Shown here: one piece after another, positions 9,145 through 18,513 of the stretch
Layout: every line of letters starts with the position of its first letter
Position numbering within the stretch: the first letter of the stretch is position 1
DNA from: JAVBOW01 sp031550125
Lineage (GTDB): Bacteria > Bacteroidota > Bacteroidia > Bacteroidales > Rikenellaceae
Reading direction: 5' to 3'
Assembly: GCA_031550125.1 (NCBI GenBank)
Contig: JAVBOW010000019.1
Coordinates: 86,945-150,944, forward strand
Length of the DNA: 64,000 nt
Made by a program: the position numbers and the translations under genes
Notes under the pieces: model-generated
The model's input: only the letters and a program-made list of their open reading frames with translations
Database searches by the model: none
What the model was told of the DNA's origin: nothing

Positions 9145-9993
9145 CTATATTTTCTTTACGTCGTCGAACTCTATTTCCAGCCCTTTCTCGTAGGTCTTCA
9201 TCGCGCGGCGGCTCATGCCCATGCTTGCGAAACCTCCGTCGTGGAAGAGGTTTTGCATAGTCACCTTGCGGGTGTAGTCCGAGAAGAGCGTAAGGACGTA
9301 ATCGGCGCAATCGGCGGCGGTGGCGTTGCCCAGGGGCGACATGCGCTCCGAGAAATCCATCAGGTCGTCCAGGCCGAGTACGCCGCTGCCCGCCGTGGTG
9401 GGCGTGGGCGACTGCGAGACGGTGTTTATGCGTATCTTGCGTTCGCGGCCGTAGATATAGCCGAAGCTGCGGGCTATAGACTCAAGCAGGGCCTTGGCGT
9501 CCGCCATGTCGTTGTAGCCGTACAGGGTACGCTGGGCGTCTATGTAGCTCAGCGCCACTATCGACCCCCAGTCGTTCAGGGCGTCTTTCTTGCGGGCCAC
9601 CTGTATGACCTTGTGGAACGAAATGGCCGATATGTCGAGCGTCTTGGCCAGGAAGTCGTAGTCCAGGTCGTCGTACTTGCGGCCCTTGCGGACGTTGGGC
9701 GACATGCCTATCGAGTGGAGGATGAAATCGAATTTACCGCCGAAATGTTTCATCGACTCGTCTATAAGGTTCTCCAGGTCGGCCACGCTGGTGGCGTCGG
9801 CAGCCACCACTATCGAGCCGGTTTTCTCGGCCAACTCGTTTATCGTACCCATGCGGATGGAGACTGCCGTGTTGGTAAGGACTATCTCGGCGCCCTCCTC
9901 GACGGCCCTTTCCGCCACCTTCCATGCTATCGATTGCTCGTTGAGCGCCCCGAAGATGAGGCCCTTTTTACCCTTTAACAGATTGTGCGACAT
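9145..9993 (-). CDS. fabI: Enoyl-[acyl-carrier-protein] reductase (NADH) FabI
   Basis: The ATG at 9993 (MSHNLLKGKKGLIFG) is the family start; the longer frame upstream is non-coding. The 282-residue protein is a Rossmann-fold SDR with the FabI-specific nucleotide loop GALNEQSIAWKVA, HSIGMSP, and the active-site YxxxxxxK as YNDMADAK. NTVSQSPTPTTAGSG and FHDGGFASMG follow. It catalyses the last reduction of each fatty-acid elongation cycle in the cytosol. The gene stands alone between its own promoter box (10017-10024) and a terminator. Confidence 0.97.
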   Translation of the reverse strand: MSHNLLKGKKGLIFGALNEQSIAWKVAERAVEEGAEIVLTNTAVSIRMGTINELAEKTGSIVVAADATSVADLENLIDESMKHFGGKFDFILHSIGMSPNVRKGRKYDDLDYDFLAKTLDISAISFHKVIQVARKKDALNDWGSIVALSYIDAQRTLYGYNDMADAKALLESIARSFGYIYGRERKIRINTVSQSPTPTTAGSGVLGLDDLMDFSERMSPLGNATAADCADYVLTLFSDYTRKVTMQNLFHDGGFASMGMSRRAMKTYEKGLEIEFDDVKKI

Positions 9994-10016
9994 ATAATAT
10001 TCTATTGGTTGCGCGA

Positions 10017-10024
10017 CAAAGGTA
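10017..10024 (-). promoter_or_regulatory. TACCTTTG -7 box upstream of fabI
   Basis: A perfect TAnnTTTG element on the minus strand, 24 nt upstream of the fabI ATG. I do not see a good TTTG at the expected upstream distance. Confidence 0.5.
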
Positions 10025-10045
10025 GGCTTTTTTGCCGGAAATCCA

Positions 10046-11227
10046 TCACAGGTCCACCATAAGAAGGCCGGCCACGGCTTTGCGGTAGTCGCGTTCGAGA
10101 TCCACCAACGCCAGTTCCATCTCCATAAGCGAGCGCAGCTCGACGAAATAGTCCACAACCGAGATATATCCCGTTTCGAGCGCCTTGTTAAGCAACGCGG
10201 CCGTCTTTTCCGGCGACACCGCGCCGGCGCGCTCGTTATAGGACTCCAGCAGCAGCGCGGCCTTGGCGTGCATGCGGTTCAGTTCCACCGCAAGGCGCGA
10301 TTCGTATCCCGCCGCCTCAACGCCCGCAGCCCGCTGCATGGCCTTAGCGGCCTGCACGGCGTGACGTCCCTCGAAAACAGGGATGGACACGCCCATCTTG
10401 ACGCCGCTGAAAGTCTCGCCAAGGGCGTGTTCGCGACGGTAGCCAACCTCGAATTTGGGCAGCGACGAGCCGCGCGCCACGCCCACCCTGTCGCCGGCGA
10501 CCTCTTCGGCCCTTCGCAGGCCGGCGAGCCTGGGATCGCCGGCGAGGTAACGAGCCTTGAGTTCCTCCAATACGGGCAGGGCGGGCAGGGGTCCAGGCGG
10601 AACGCCGGCAGGAATGTCTACAGGCAGGCCGCCGTTGAGCAGCTCGAGCGAAGACACCACCGACACCATCTCGATATCGTTATTTTTCAAAGCGTTACGC
10701 GCATTCATGGATTCTATTTCCGCTTTATTCACATCCAGCGCGCCGGCCTCGCCCGACTCCGCTTTGCGGGCGTATGCCGCGGCAAACCCGGCTGCCGCAT
10801 CGGCGCTGCGGCGCAATATTGCATCCCGCTTTTTAAGGCACAGGTAGTCTATGTAGGCCATGTCCGCCTCGAGCAGCGTTTGTTGGCATGCCAACCCATA
10901 CTCCTCGGAATATTGTCCGGCCAGGCTGCCCGCAAGCCTGCGGCGGCTGGCGTAGAGGGTGGGGAAATCGAAGCCCTGCACCACGTTCAACTCGCCCGTC
11001 TTGCCGAGGTCGGCGGGGCTTCCCCATAGATAGTCGTAACCAACGGTGGGATTGGGCAGGGTATTGCCCGTACGGGCCTCGAGGCTCCGCGCGCCAAGCA
11101 ATTCGCGGCCCGCCTTCAGCGAGGGGTTATTCTCGCGTACCGAGGCGAGGAGCTTCTCGCGCACGGCGTCCTGCGACGAGGCGTGCGCGGCGCAGAGGCC
11201 CAGCAGTAATATAAGCGTTCGTTTCAT
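10046..11227 (-). CDS. TolC/CusC-family outer-membrane channel of the metal efflux operon
   Basis: A 393-residue protein with a cleavable signal peptide (LILLLGLCAAHASS). It shows two rounds of the outer-membrane efflux protein pattern: NPSLKAGRELLGAR and GYDYLWGSP early, DPRLAGLRRAEEVAGDR and KMGVSIPVFEG later, with long amphipathic helices between. It is slightly shorter than typical TolC proteins. It overlaps the preceding RND pump gene by 4 nt (ATGA), so it is the outer-membrane exit of the same tripartite metal pump. Confidence 0.88.
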   Translation of the reverse strand: MKRTLILLLGLCAAHASSQDAVREKLLASVRENNPSLKAGRELLGARSLEARTGNTLPNPTVGYDYLWGSPADLGKTGELNVVQGFDFPTLYASRRRLAGSLAGQYSEEYGLACQQTLLEADMAYIDYLCLKKRDAILRRSADAAAGFAAAYARKAESGEAGALDVNKAEIESMNARNALKNNDIEMVSVVSSLELLNGGLPVDIPAGVPPGPLPALPVLEELKARYLAGDPRLAGLRRAEEVAGDRVGVARGSSLPKFEVGYRREHALGETFSGVKMGVSIPVFEGRHAVQAAKAMQRAAGVEAAGYESRLAVELNRMHAKAALLLESYNERAGAVSPEKTAALLNKALETGYISVVDYFVELRSLMEMELALVDLERDYRKAVAGLLMVDL

Positions 11228-14200
11228 TGTCTCTTGCGGTTTAGCATGAAATATATAACAGGCACTACGAAAGCGTTGAGCAGGGTGGACGAGATAAGCC
11301 CGCCGAGGATAACCTTGGCCATCGGACTCTGTATCTCGTTGCCCGACACCTCGCCGCCCAGCGCCAGGGGGATGAGGGCCAGCGCCGAGGTGAGCGAGGT
11401 CATCATGATGGGCGTAAGCCTGTCGAGCGACCCCGCAACCACACTCTCGCGCAACGGATAGCCCTCGGCCGTCAGGTGCTGGTAACGGCTGACGAGCAAT
11501 ATGCCGTTGCGGACGGCTATGCCCAAAAGCGAGATGAAGCCTATGATGGCCGGTATGCTCACTATGCCCGACCCCATACGTACGGCCGCCACGCCGCCCA
11601 CAAGGGCGAATGGCAGGTTGAGCATAACCATACCCGCCAGCGGCAGGCTGCGGAATTCGCGGAACATGATAAGGAAGATCACCAGCACGGCCATAAGCGA
11701 GGCGGCCATAAGCCGGCGCGAGGCGGCCTGCTGGCTTTCGAACTGGCCGCCGTATTCGACGTAATATCCTTCGGGCAACGTAACCTTTTCGGATATGGCC
11801 TCTTTTATCGCCTCCACCGCTCCGCCAAGGTCGCCGTCGGTGACGTTGGCCGACACCACTATCTTGCGGCGCACGTTCTCGCGGCTTACGGAGTTGGGAC
11901 CTGAAGTGGAAACGATATCGGCCACATAGCTCAGCGGCAGTTTCTCGTCGCCGGCGTCTATCAGCAGGTTGCCTATGCGTTCTATGGTGGACCGCTGCGC
12001 GTCGTCGACCATCACGGTAAGGTCGAACGAGCGTCCCGCGTCGTAGACCTGCGAGACGGCCGCCCCCGAAAGGGCCACCGACACGAAACGCGAAAACTCG
12101 GGCAGCGTTATGCCGTAGCGCGCCAGCATGCGGCGACGGGGGATTATCTGCAACTGCGGACGCTCCACCTGCTGCTCTACGTTCACGTCGGCCAGCGAGG
12201 CTATCGGGTCTATGGCCGCCTTTATGCGGTTGCCAAGCGCATACATCGCGCCGAGGTCTTCGCCGAAAAGTTTGATGGCTATATTGGCCTTGGTGCCGGA
12301 CAGCATGGCGTCTATGCGGTGCGATATGGGCTGTCCTATCTCTATATTGACGCCCGTGAGTACTCCCAGGCGGCTTCGTACGTCGGCCAGGAACTCGTCG
12401 CGTGAGCGCCGGCCAAGCTCGAAAGGAGCCTCAAGCTCCGAGGAGTTCACCCCCAGGGCATGCTCGTCGAGTTCGGCGCGGCCCGTTTTACGGGCTACGG
12501 TCTTTATCTCGGGGACCTCAAGCAGCAGCTTTTCGACGGTACGGCCCATGGCGTCCGACTCCTCGAGCGACACGCCCGGCATCATCGAGACGTTGACCGT
12601 AAGCGACCCCTCGTTGAATGCGGGCAGGAAGCTGCGGCCAAGGGTGGCGAATATTATGGCCGCCATTACGAAAAGCCCGGCGGCCACGCCAAGCACCAAC
12701 GCTTTGCGCCCGAGCGCCCATTCCAGGGCAGGGCGATAGACGCGCCTGAGCCATGCGGGCAGGAAAGGCTCTTTGCCGCACCTGTCCAGAACCTTGTCGC
12801 GGGCCAGGATACCGTTGCACATGACCGGAGTAAGCGTAACGGCCACGACCAGCGAGCAGAAAAGCGAAACGATGAACGCCACGCCAAGGGGTTTGAGCAT
12901 GCGGCCTTCCATGCCGTCGAGGAAGAACAGCGGCACGAAGGCTATTATGGTGATAAAGGTGGCGCTGACGATCGAGGCGCGTATCTCGCGCGAGGCTTCG
13001 TAAACCACCGTGAGCGCGCCCTGCCTCTCGGGCGCGGGACGGGCATGGTTCTGCCTTAGGCGCTTGAAGACGTTCTCCACGTCGATTATGGCGTCGTCCA
13101 CCAGCGAGCCTATGGCTATCGCCATGCCTCCGAGGCTCATGGTATTTATGGTTATGCCCATGAGCATGAGTATCGACACCGACATAAGCAGCGACAGGGG
13201 CAGGGCGACGAGCGAGATGAGCGTCACCCTGCCGTTCATAAGGAACAGCAGCAGAACTATCACCACGAACAGCGCCCCCTCCATCAACGACTTCTGTATA
13301 TTGGATATGGAACTCTCTATAAAGCGCGACTGGCGGAAAATATCTGTCGAGACATGCGCCCCGGCCGGGATGGATTTCTGCAATTCGGCCACGGCCGCGT
13401 CGAGTTTCTCCGTCAACTCTATCGTTCCGGTGTGCGGCTGTTTGGTGACGGTGAGCAACACCGCCGGCCGGCCCTTTTCCGAAGCCACTCCCAGGCGCGG
13501 CGTACGGGCCCCTATCTCTATGCGGGCTATATCTTCGAGCGTAACCGGATAACCGCCTACGCTCTTCACCACCGCCTGGCCTATGCGATCCACGTCGGGC
13601 GTGGAGAGCATGCCCCTGACGATGTATTCGTTTCCGTACTGGTAGAGTACGCCGCCCGGCGCGTTGCGGGTGATGCCTTCGGTGGCGTCGAGTACCTCGC
13701 CCAGGGTTATCTTCCACTGGCTCATCTTCTGGGGCGAAAGCAGGATGCGGTACTCGCGGATGTCGCCGCCAAGCACGGCCACCTGTGCCACGCCGGGGAC
13801 CGACAGCAGCCGCGGGCGCAGCGTCCAGTCGGCCAGAGTACGCAGCCCCTCCATGGAGACCGAATCGGACGTCAGGCTGACTATAAGGACCTCGCCCAGG
13901 ATGGACGACTGAGGTCCGAGGACGGGAGTGCCGACGCCAGCCGGCAGAGCGCCTTCCATCGAGGAGAGCTTTTCGGAGACTATCTGTCGGGCGATGTATA
14001 TATCGGTTTCCCAGTCGAATTCCACCCAAACGACAGAAAAGCCGTTGGTGGACGACGAGCGTACGCGCCTGACGCCGGTGGCTCCGTTGACCGCCGTCTC
14101 CACCGGAAATGTCACAAGTCTTTCGACCTCCTCGGCGGCCATGCCGCCGGCTTCGGTCATCACCACCACCGTGGGGGCGTTAAGGTCGGGGAATACGTCC

Positions 14201-14307
14201 ACCTCCATACGGGAGGCGACCCATATGCCCGCGGCGGCCAGAAGGCCGCTCAGGACTACCACCAGCAGGCGGTTGTCCAATGCGAAGCGAATGATCCTGT
14301 TCAACAT
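11224..14307 (-). CDS. CzcA/CusA-family heavy-metal RND efflux transporter
   Basis: A 1027-residue inner-membrane RND pump with two homologous halves, each with a membrane helix followed by a large periplasmic domain and a helix bundle. The N-terminus (RFALDNRLLVVVLSGLL, VDVFPDLNAP) is typical of the heavy-metal efflux subfamily. In the fourth helix the proton-relay carboxylates appear as SLVDDAIIDVENV (near residue 400), the DD...E signature of metal rather than drug pumps. It is expected to export divalent cations or Cu/Ag with the adaptor and channel encoded beside it. Metal specificity is unresolved; the His-rich partner suggests Zn, Co, Ni or Cu. Confidence 0.93.
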   Translation of the reverse strand: MLNRIIRFALDNRLLVVVLSGLLAAAGIWVASRMEVDVFPDLNAPTVVVMTEAGGMAAEEVERLVTFPVETAVNGATGVRRVRSSSTNGFSVVWVEFDWETDIYIARQIVSEKLSSMEGALPAGVGTPVLGPQSSILGEVLIVSLTSDSVSMEGLRTLADWTLRPRLLSVPGVAQVAVLGGDIREYRILLSPQKMSQWKITLGEVLDATEGITRNAPGGVLYQYGNEYIVRGMLSTPDVDRIGQAVVKSVGGYPVTLEDIARIEIGARTPRLGVASEKGRPAVLLTVTKQPHTGTIELTEKLDAAVAELQKSIPAGAHVSTDIFRQSRFIESSISNIQKSLMEGALFVVIVLLLFLMNGRVTLISLVALPLSLLMSVSILMLMGITINTMSLGGMAIAIGSLVDDAIIDVENVFKRLRQNHARPAPERQGALTVVYEASREIRASIVSATFITIIAFVPLFFLDGMEGRMLKPLGVAFIVSLFCSLVVAVTLTPVMCNGILARDKVLDRCGKEPFLPAWLRRVYRPALEWALGRKALVLGVAAGLFVMAAIIFATLGRSFLPAFNEGSLTVNVSMMPGVSLEESDAMGRTVEKLLLEVPEIKTVARKTGRAELDEHALGVNSSELEAPFELGRRSRDEFLADVRSRLGVLTGVNIEIGQPISHRIDAMLSGTKANIAIKLFGEDLGAMYALGNRIKAAIDPIASLADVNVEQQVERPQLQIIPRRRMLARYGITLPEFSRFVSVALSGAAVSQVYDAGRSFDLTVMVDDAQRSTIERIGNLLIDAGDEKLPLSYVADIVSTSGPNSVSRENVRRKIVVSANVTDGDLGGAVEAIKEAISEKVTLPEGYYVEYGGQFESQQAASRRLMAASLMAVLVIFLIMFREFRSLPLAGMVMLNLPFALVGGVAAVRMGSGIVSIPAIIGFISLLGIAVRNGILLVSRYQHLTAEGYPLRESVVAGSLDRLTPIMMTSLTSALALIPLALGGEVSGNEIQSPMAKVILGGLISSTLLNAFVVPVIYFMLNRKRQ

Positions 14308-14319
14308 AACCTTCCGCTT

Positions 14320-15579
14320 TTAATGGCTGTGTCCGTGTGGGATAGCGCCCGAAGAGGCGGCCATGCGCACATGCACGGCCCCGCGCGTGACCACCCTCTC
14401 GCCTGGCTGCAGGCCCGAAAGGATGGCCACCCTTTCGCCGTCGTCCGCCCCCAGGCGCACCTCGCGGCGGCGGTAACCTTCCAGGTCAACCTGCACATAG
14501 ACGTAAAAGACGCCCTGCTGCTCGGTTATAGCCGTCAGCGGCAGACTTACCACGCCGTCACGCCGGGCGCCCAGCAGGGATATCTCCACATAGGAACCCG
14601 CCACAAGTTGTCCCGGATTGTCGAATTCGAATATCACGGGGATCATATAGCCCGACTGCTCGGTGGCATGGCCTATCGACACCAGGCGGCCGTTCATATC
14701 GTCTATATTCAACGTCTGATCGTCATAAGGAGTGCGGAAAGAGGCCGAGCGCACATTTTTAAGGCCGGCGTAGTAACGCTGCGACACATCGGCGCGCAAT
14801 TCCATACGACGGTTGCGCGTCACATTGGCAAGCACCTGACCCATGACCACATAGTCACCCTCATGCACATCCAGGCGCGACACATAGCCCGTAATGGGGA
14901 CCTTGACGCCGGTGCCGCGGGCCGAATTGGTGGCGGCTATGGCGTCGTATTCGCCCCTGGCCTCTATATAGGCCACGCGGGCGGCATCGTACTCCTTGCG
15001 GGTCACTATCTTATCGCCGAGCAGCGCCTCCATGCGCTGCATCTCGGCACGCGCCTTCTCGTAATTGGCCGTTATGCGGGCGTTGGCGTCGCCCGAGGCT
15101 ATGTTCTTCGAGGAGATGAAAAAGAGACTCTGGCCTGCCTGCACCGGACTACCGTCGGTGAGTTTCACCGCGCCGAAAGATACTATGCCGTCCACCGGCG
15201 CGGAAAGGCATACCTGATCGCCCTGGGCCGGAAGTATGCGGCCGCTGGCGCGTATGACGTCGGAAAAAGGCCCCGGACACACCTCTTCCACCTTGAAATC
15301 GGTGAGGGCGGCCTGGGCGGGGGGAAATATTATCTCGTCCGACTCGCCGCCGGAAGCGGCTTCGGCGACGGGTTTCTCCGCGGCATGGCCGTGGCCCGCA
15401 TGGTCATGGCCCTCGTGACCGTGACCGTCGTGGTCGCCGTGATTATGGCCCGAATGGTCGTGGGCGTGGGCGTGGGCGTGGTCGTGGGCCGCGGGGCTGT
15501 CAGCCGGGGCTTGGCCGTTGCCGCCGCAGGCTGCGTTGAGCAATATCGAGGCGGCTATGAAAATTATTTGCTTGTACAT
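14320..15579 (-). CDS. CzcB/CusB-type periplasmic adaptor lipoprotein with long His-rich segment
   Basis: I set the start at ATG 15579 (MYKQIIFIAASILL), which gives a signal peptide with lipobox NAAC (Cys18); the upstream extension in the same frame is not plausible. Residues 32-65 contain 15 histidines in 34 positions, mixed with Asp and Gly (HDHAHAHAHDHSGHNH and on). The remainder is a membrane-fusion protein: a barrel-sandwich half (GRILPAQGDQVCLSAPVDG), a coiled-coil hairpin around the EKARAEMQRMEALLGDK region, and TGYVSRLDVHEGDYVV. The gene lies 12 nt upstream of the RND pump. The His tail probably binds the exported metal in the periplasm. Confidence 0.9.
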   Translation of the reverse strand: MYKQIIFIAASILLNAACGGNGQAPADSPAAHDHAHAHAHDHSGHNHGDHDGHGHEGHDHAGHGHAAEKPVAEAASGGESDEIIFPPAQAALTDFKVEEVCPGPFSDVIRASGRILPAQGDQVCLSAPVDGIVSFGAVKLTDGSPVQAGQSLFFISSKNIASGDANARITANYEKARAEMQRMEALLGDKIVTRKEYDAARVAYIEARGEYDAIAATNSARGTGVKVPITGYVSRLDVHEGDYVVMGQVLANVTRNRRMELRADVSQRYYAGLKNVRSASFRTPYDDQTLNIDDMNGRLVSIGHATEQSGYMIPVIFEFDNPGQLVAGSYVEISLLGARRDGVVSLPLTAITEQQGVFYVYVQVDLEGYRRREVRLGADDGERVAILSGLQPGERVVTRGAVHVRMAASSGAIPHGHSH

Positions 15580-15657
15580 GATCTTTTCGTTTTTGGCATT
15601 AAACACAATAGCGCGACAGGCCGATGAGCCTGCGCACATACGCCGCCGAAGGGCGGG

Positions 15658-16110
15658 TTATGCCGTAAACGAAGGGGCGCGCCCGGGACGGATGCGGGCG
15701 GATACAAATAGGTGCAGCCGCTCGGGGCGGTGCGAGTGTATGACGCGAAGGCAGGATATGCGGCCGGTTTGCCGCACGGCGCAATCCTCGCACGAAAATA
15801 CGGGGGCGTGAAAGGCGGGAAGGGCCACTACGGCAGGCAACAACGTTTTTGCCGTAAGACGCTCCAAACGCGGATTAGGGGCGGTTATGCGGAGCGTGCA
15901 GTTATCCGGCGCGCCGCTATGGCCGCAACGTCCTTCATGCCGCCCTTCATGGCCGCAGCCGTCGTGGGCGCAACCGTCGGAAACGGGAGTGCAATGGGCT
16001 TTATCGAAACAAAGCGCCCCTCCGTCACCGTGGTGGTGATGTGGAAAGAGCGATGCTCCCTGCAACAAAACGCAGGCGGCGACAATGATCCGTATCAAAA
16101 AATTTTCCAT
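15658..16110 (-). CDS. Small secreted His/Cys-rich protein heading the metal efflux operon
   Basis: A 150-residue protein with an N-terminal hydrophobic signal (NFLIRIIVAACVLLQG). Next come FPHHHHGDGG, a Cys/His cluster (CAHDGCGHEGRHEGRCGHSG) and a later SCEDCAVRQTGRISC. It resembles short secreted metal-binding proteins that precede CusB-like genes in many Bacteroidota, possibly the DUF6769 group, but I cannot confirm the family. It is the first gene of the operon, with a -7 box and a short palindrome directly upstream of its ATG. A periplasmic metal chaperone or sensor accessory is a reasonable inference. Confidence 0.75.
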   Translation of the reverse strand: MENFLIRIIVAACVLLQGASLFPHHHHGDGGALCFDKAHCTPVSDGCAHDGCGHEGRHEGRCGHSGAPDNCTLRITAPNPRLERLTAKTLLPAVVALPAFHAPVFSCEDCAVRQTGRISCLRVIHSHRPERLHLFVSARIRPGRAPSFTA

Positions 16111-16123
16111 ACGTTAATAACGT
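16111..16123. promoter_or_regulatory. 13-nt palindrome directly before the metal operon start
   Basis: ACGTTA-A-TAACGT is a perfect inverted repeat with 6-bp arms. It is adjacent to the ATG at 16110 and 5 nt downstream of the -7 box, so it would lie at or near the transcription start. This is a good position for a repressor operator. Confidence 0.4.
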
Positions 16124-16128
16124 TGCCG

Positions 16129-16136
16129 CAAAGATA
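16129..16136 (-). promoter_or_regulatory. TATCTTTG -7 box of the metal efflux operon
   Basis: Matches TAnnTTTG on the minus strand, 18 nt upstream of the first ATG. The -33 element is not clear. Confidence 0.5.
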
Positions 16137-16179
16137 ATAATTTTCGCAATTATCGTTTTCTTTGCCGGGCTACATTCCG

Positions 16180-17367
16180 TCAGGCCCGTTTGGCCTTTTC
16201 CCATGCACCGGAGGTCACTCCTTTGCGCCAGCGCTTCCATAGGTACCTCGCCCCCATGAACACGTTAAGGTTCATGAAAAGGAAATAGTACGGCACCAGC
16301 AGCAGCGACTTGCCGCCCCTGGCCGATTGCCACGCGCCGGCGGCCCCCGCAAGGTAGAATAACATCTGTCCGGCCAGCAGCGTCCAGTAGAGCCACGAAT
16401 CGGGACGCCATGCAACCAACGCCGCGTTGAGCGGCAGGAGCGCCACAAGGCACAGGGGAGTGACCGTCCAGCGCAGCACCCTGTGCGAAACGTACTGGAA
16501 AGACAGCACGCCGTAGCGGAAAATATTGAGCAGCGGACTTAAACGCCATATCGACTGCAAACCGCCGGCCGCTATGCGAACCTTGCGCTTCTGCTCCTCG
16601 CGCATGTCGGCCGAGCCGCCCTCAACGGCGTAAGCCTCGGGGCAGTAGGCTATCTTATAGCCCGACGCGGCTATGCGCATCGAGAGGATGAAATCGTCCA
16701 GCAGGGTGTCCTCGGGCATCATCTCGAAAAGCTCCGTACGCACGGCGAAAAGCTCTCCCGCAGCGCCCACGGCCGAGTAGAGCCTCGAATCGAGTTCCTT
16801 AAGGGTGGACTCATATTTCCAGTAAAGGCCTTCGCCCGCAGCCGCGCTGCCGTCGCCGTCATTGGCGGCCACGCGTTTCTCGCCGGCCACGCAACCAACC
16901 TTGGGATCGCTGAAAAGGGCAACGATATTTTTTACCGCCTCGCGGTTGAGCATGGTGTTGGCGTCGGTGAATATCACTATGGGGGCCTCGATAAGGGCTA
17001 CCCCGCGGTTCAGGGCCGCCGTCTTGCCGCGCCTTTCAGGGCTGTAAAGTACCTTCACCCCGGGATAGGCGGCCAAAAGGTCGTTAGTTTTATCCGTCGA
17101 GCCGTCGGTGACCCAGCAAACGGTAAATTTGTCGGCCGGGTAATCTATCTGCCGGCAGTTGGCCATCTTTTCGGCCACTATGTCCTGCTCGTTGTAGGCC
17201 GCTATCATCAGAACCGCCTCGGGCAGAGCGGCGGGCAACGCGGCGGGCTTGGGCGGGCATACCGCCTCCTTTACCTTCACCGCAACCCACAGCACTATGC
17301 CGTAGCCTATGTAGGTGTAAAAAACTACGGCTAAAAATATCCAGAAAATGATCTCCACTGCGTGCAT
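16180..17367 (-). CDS. Membrane-bound GT2 glycosyltransferase
   Basis: A 395-residue protein with an N-terminal membrane anchor (EIIFWIFLAVVFYTYIGYG), then a GT-A domain: MIAAYNEQDIVAEKM, TDGSTDKTNDLL, a DxD-like FTDANTML near residue 135, and a DDFILSMRIA acceptor segment. Several hydrophobic helices close the protein. Such enzymes transfer a nucleotide-activated sugar to a lipid-linked intermediate on the cytosolic face. This is the last gene of the leftward exopolysaccharide cluster, 9 nt after the preceding transferase gene. Confidence 0.88.
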   Translation of the reverse strand: MHAVEIIFWIFLAVVFYTYIGYGIVLWVAVKVKEAVCPPKPAALPAALPEAVLMIAAYNEQDIVAEKMANCRQIDYPADKFTVCWVTDGSTDKTNDLLAAYPGVKVLYSPERRGKTAALNRGVALIEAPIVIFTDANTMLNREAVKNIVALFSDPKVGCVAGEKRVAANDGDGSAAAGEGLYWKYESTLKELDSRLYSAVGAAGELFAVRTELFEMMPEDTLLDDFILSMRIAASGYKIAYCPEAYAVEGGSADMREEQKRKVRIAAGGLQSIWRLSPLLNIFRYGVLSFQYVSHRVLRWTVTPLCLVALLPLNAALVAWRPDSWLYWTLLAGQMLFYLAGAAGAWQSARGGKSLLLVPYYFLFMNLNVFMGARYLWKRWRKGVTSGAWEKAKRA

Positions 17368-17376
17368 GGCGTATGT

Positions 17377-18513
17377 TTATTTTGAGTTTTCAATTTCGTC
17401 TATAACTTTCCGCATCTGGGCCTGCCAGGAGAGCGTACCCTCCACCGAGGCGCGGATGGCCGCCGGATCGTGCGGCGCAGTGCGATAAAATTCCACCAGA
17501 GCGGCTATGTCTATGGGCGTCTCGTCCGCAGGGGCCTTCATGACGTAGGGCATCGTCTCGAAATCGTCGTCCGTCTCGGAATAGACGAAAGGTATTCCCC
17601 GGCCTGCGTACTCCCTGTTTTTCAGCGTTTTGATATGCGTTATGCCACTGCGGTGGCGGGCCAGGCTGGCTACGCCCATGTCGGCCCGCTCGAAGGCTTC
17701 GTCCAACTCCACGCCGCCCAGCGGGCCGTGGAACACCACGCGGTCGGCTACGCCGAGCGCCGCAGCCTGGGCGCGGAGCTGGTCGCCTATACCCTGGAAA
17801 CCCTCTCCCACCACATGGAAAGTCACCTCCACCGCAGGTCGCCCCGCGGCGTAATATTGCGCCAGGCCGGCTATCACGCGGTCGAAACCGTGCCATGTGT
17901 GTATCTCGGCCACGCCTATAAGGTTGAGCTTGGAACTATCGGCAAAGGCGCGCTTCCTGAGAGGGACCCTGTCGAAATCTATCCCGTTGGATATACGTAT
18001 GGTCGGAGCGCCGAAAATCTCATCGAGATTGGCAAATGTGGCTATGCGGAAAAGCGACCGGCCCATGCAGTTGCGGAAAAGCCTGTCGACGTAGAGGCGC
18101 GAGCGGAAACCCAGCGGCGTGCCGTCGTACTCCTGGTCGTAGGGATAGGTCGGTATCTCCATGACCACCTTGACCCCCATGCGGCGCAGGCGCGAAAACA
18201 GGCGGATGAGGAACGGGTTGGCATTGTGGTTGGCCCTTGCGTAGACCATCGTTATGCCCTCCCGGGCTATATAGTCCGTGAGCGGCTTCCAGCGCGTACG
18301 CTTATAGACCTTGGCCGCCTGGCCGCGGCCGAAGTTATCCAGCACCTTGTCGTCCACCATGCGCAGTTGGCTGCCGTCGGCGCCGAAAGCGGTGTAGCAC
18401 AATACCGTGGACACTCCGCAAGCGTTCATGGCGGCCACCTGGCTGTATATCTTCTTCGTTATGCCGTTATATCCTTCGGCGAAACCGTGAAAAACCAGAA
18501 ATAGCGCTTTCAT
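17377..18513 (-). CDS. GT4-type glycosyltransferase (group 1)
   Basis: The start at ATG 18513 overlaps the flippase stop by ATGA; the long upstream extension in this frame is a shadow. The 378-residue GT-B protein has an N-terminal glycine-rich loop region (FHGFAEGYNGITKKIYSQV). In the C-terminal half it has ISNGIDFDRV, LIGVAEIHTWHGFDRVI, and VADRVVFHGPLGGVELDEAF followed by a conserved acidic region. It is a retaining GT4-like enzyme, probably adding one sugar of the repeat unit. Confidence 0.87.
   Translation of the reverse strand: MKALFLVFHGFAEGYNGITKKIYSQVAAMNACGVSTVLCYTAFGADGSQLRMVDDKVLDNFGRGQAAKVYKRTRWKPLTDYIAREGITMVYARANHNANPFLIRLFSRLRRMGVKVVMEIPTYPYDQEYDGTPLGFRSRLYVDRLFRNCMGRSLFRIATFANLDEIFGAPTIRISNGIDFDRVPLRKRAFADSSKLNLIGVAEIHTWHGFDRVIAGLAQYYAAGRPAVEVTFHVVGEGFQGIGDQLRAQAAALGVADRVVFHGPLGGVELDEAFERADMGVASLARHRSGITHIKTLKNREYAGRGIPFVYSETDDDFETMPYVMKAPADETPIDIAALVEFYRTAPHDPAAIRASVEGTLSWQAQMRKVIDEIENSK

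Noticed and set aside
12518..14029. Open frame of 503 codons in a second minus-strand frame inside the RND pump gene
   Set aside because: It is an out-of-frame reading of the pump gene, rich in Arg, Gly and His, with no signal or family motif.
13354..15627. Open frame of 757 codons on the plus strand over the metal efflux genes
   Set aside because: It is antisense to the well-supported RND pump and adaptor genes. Its His-rich, compositionally odd translation follows from the GC-rich codon phase of those genes.
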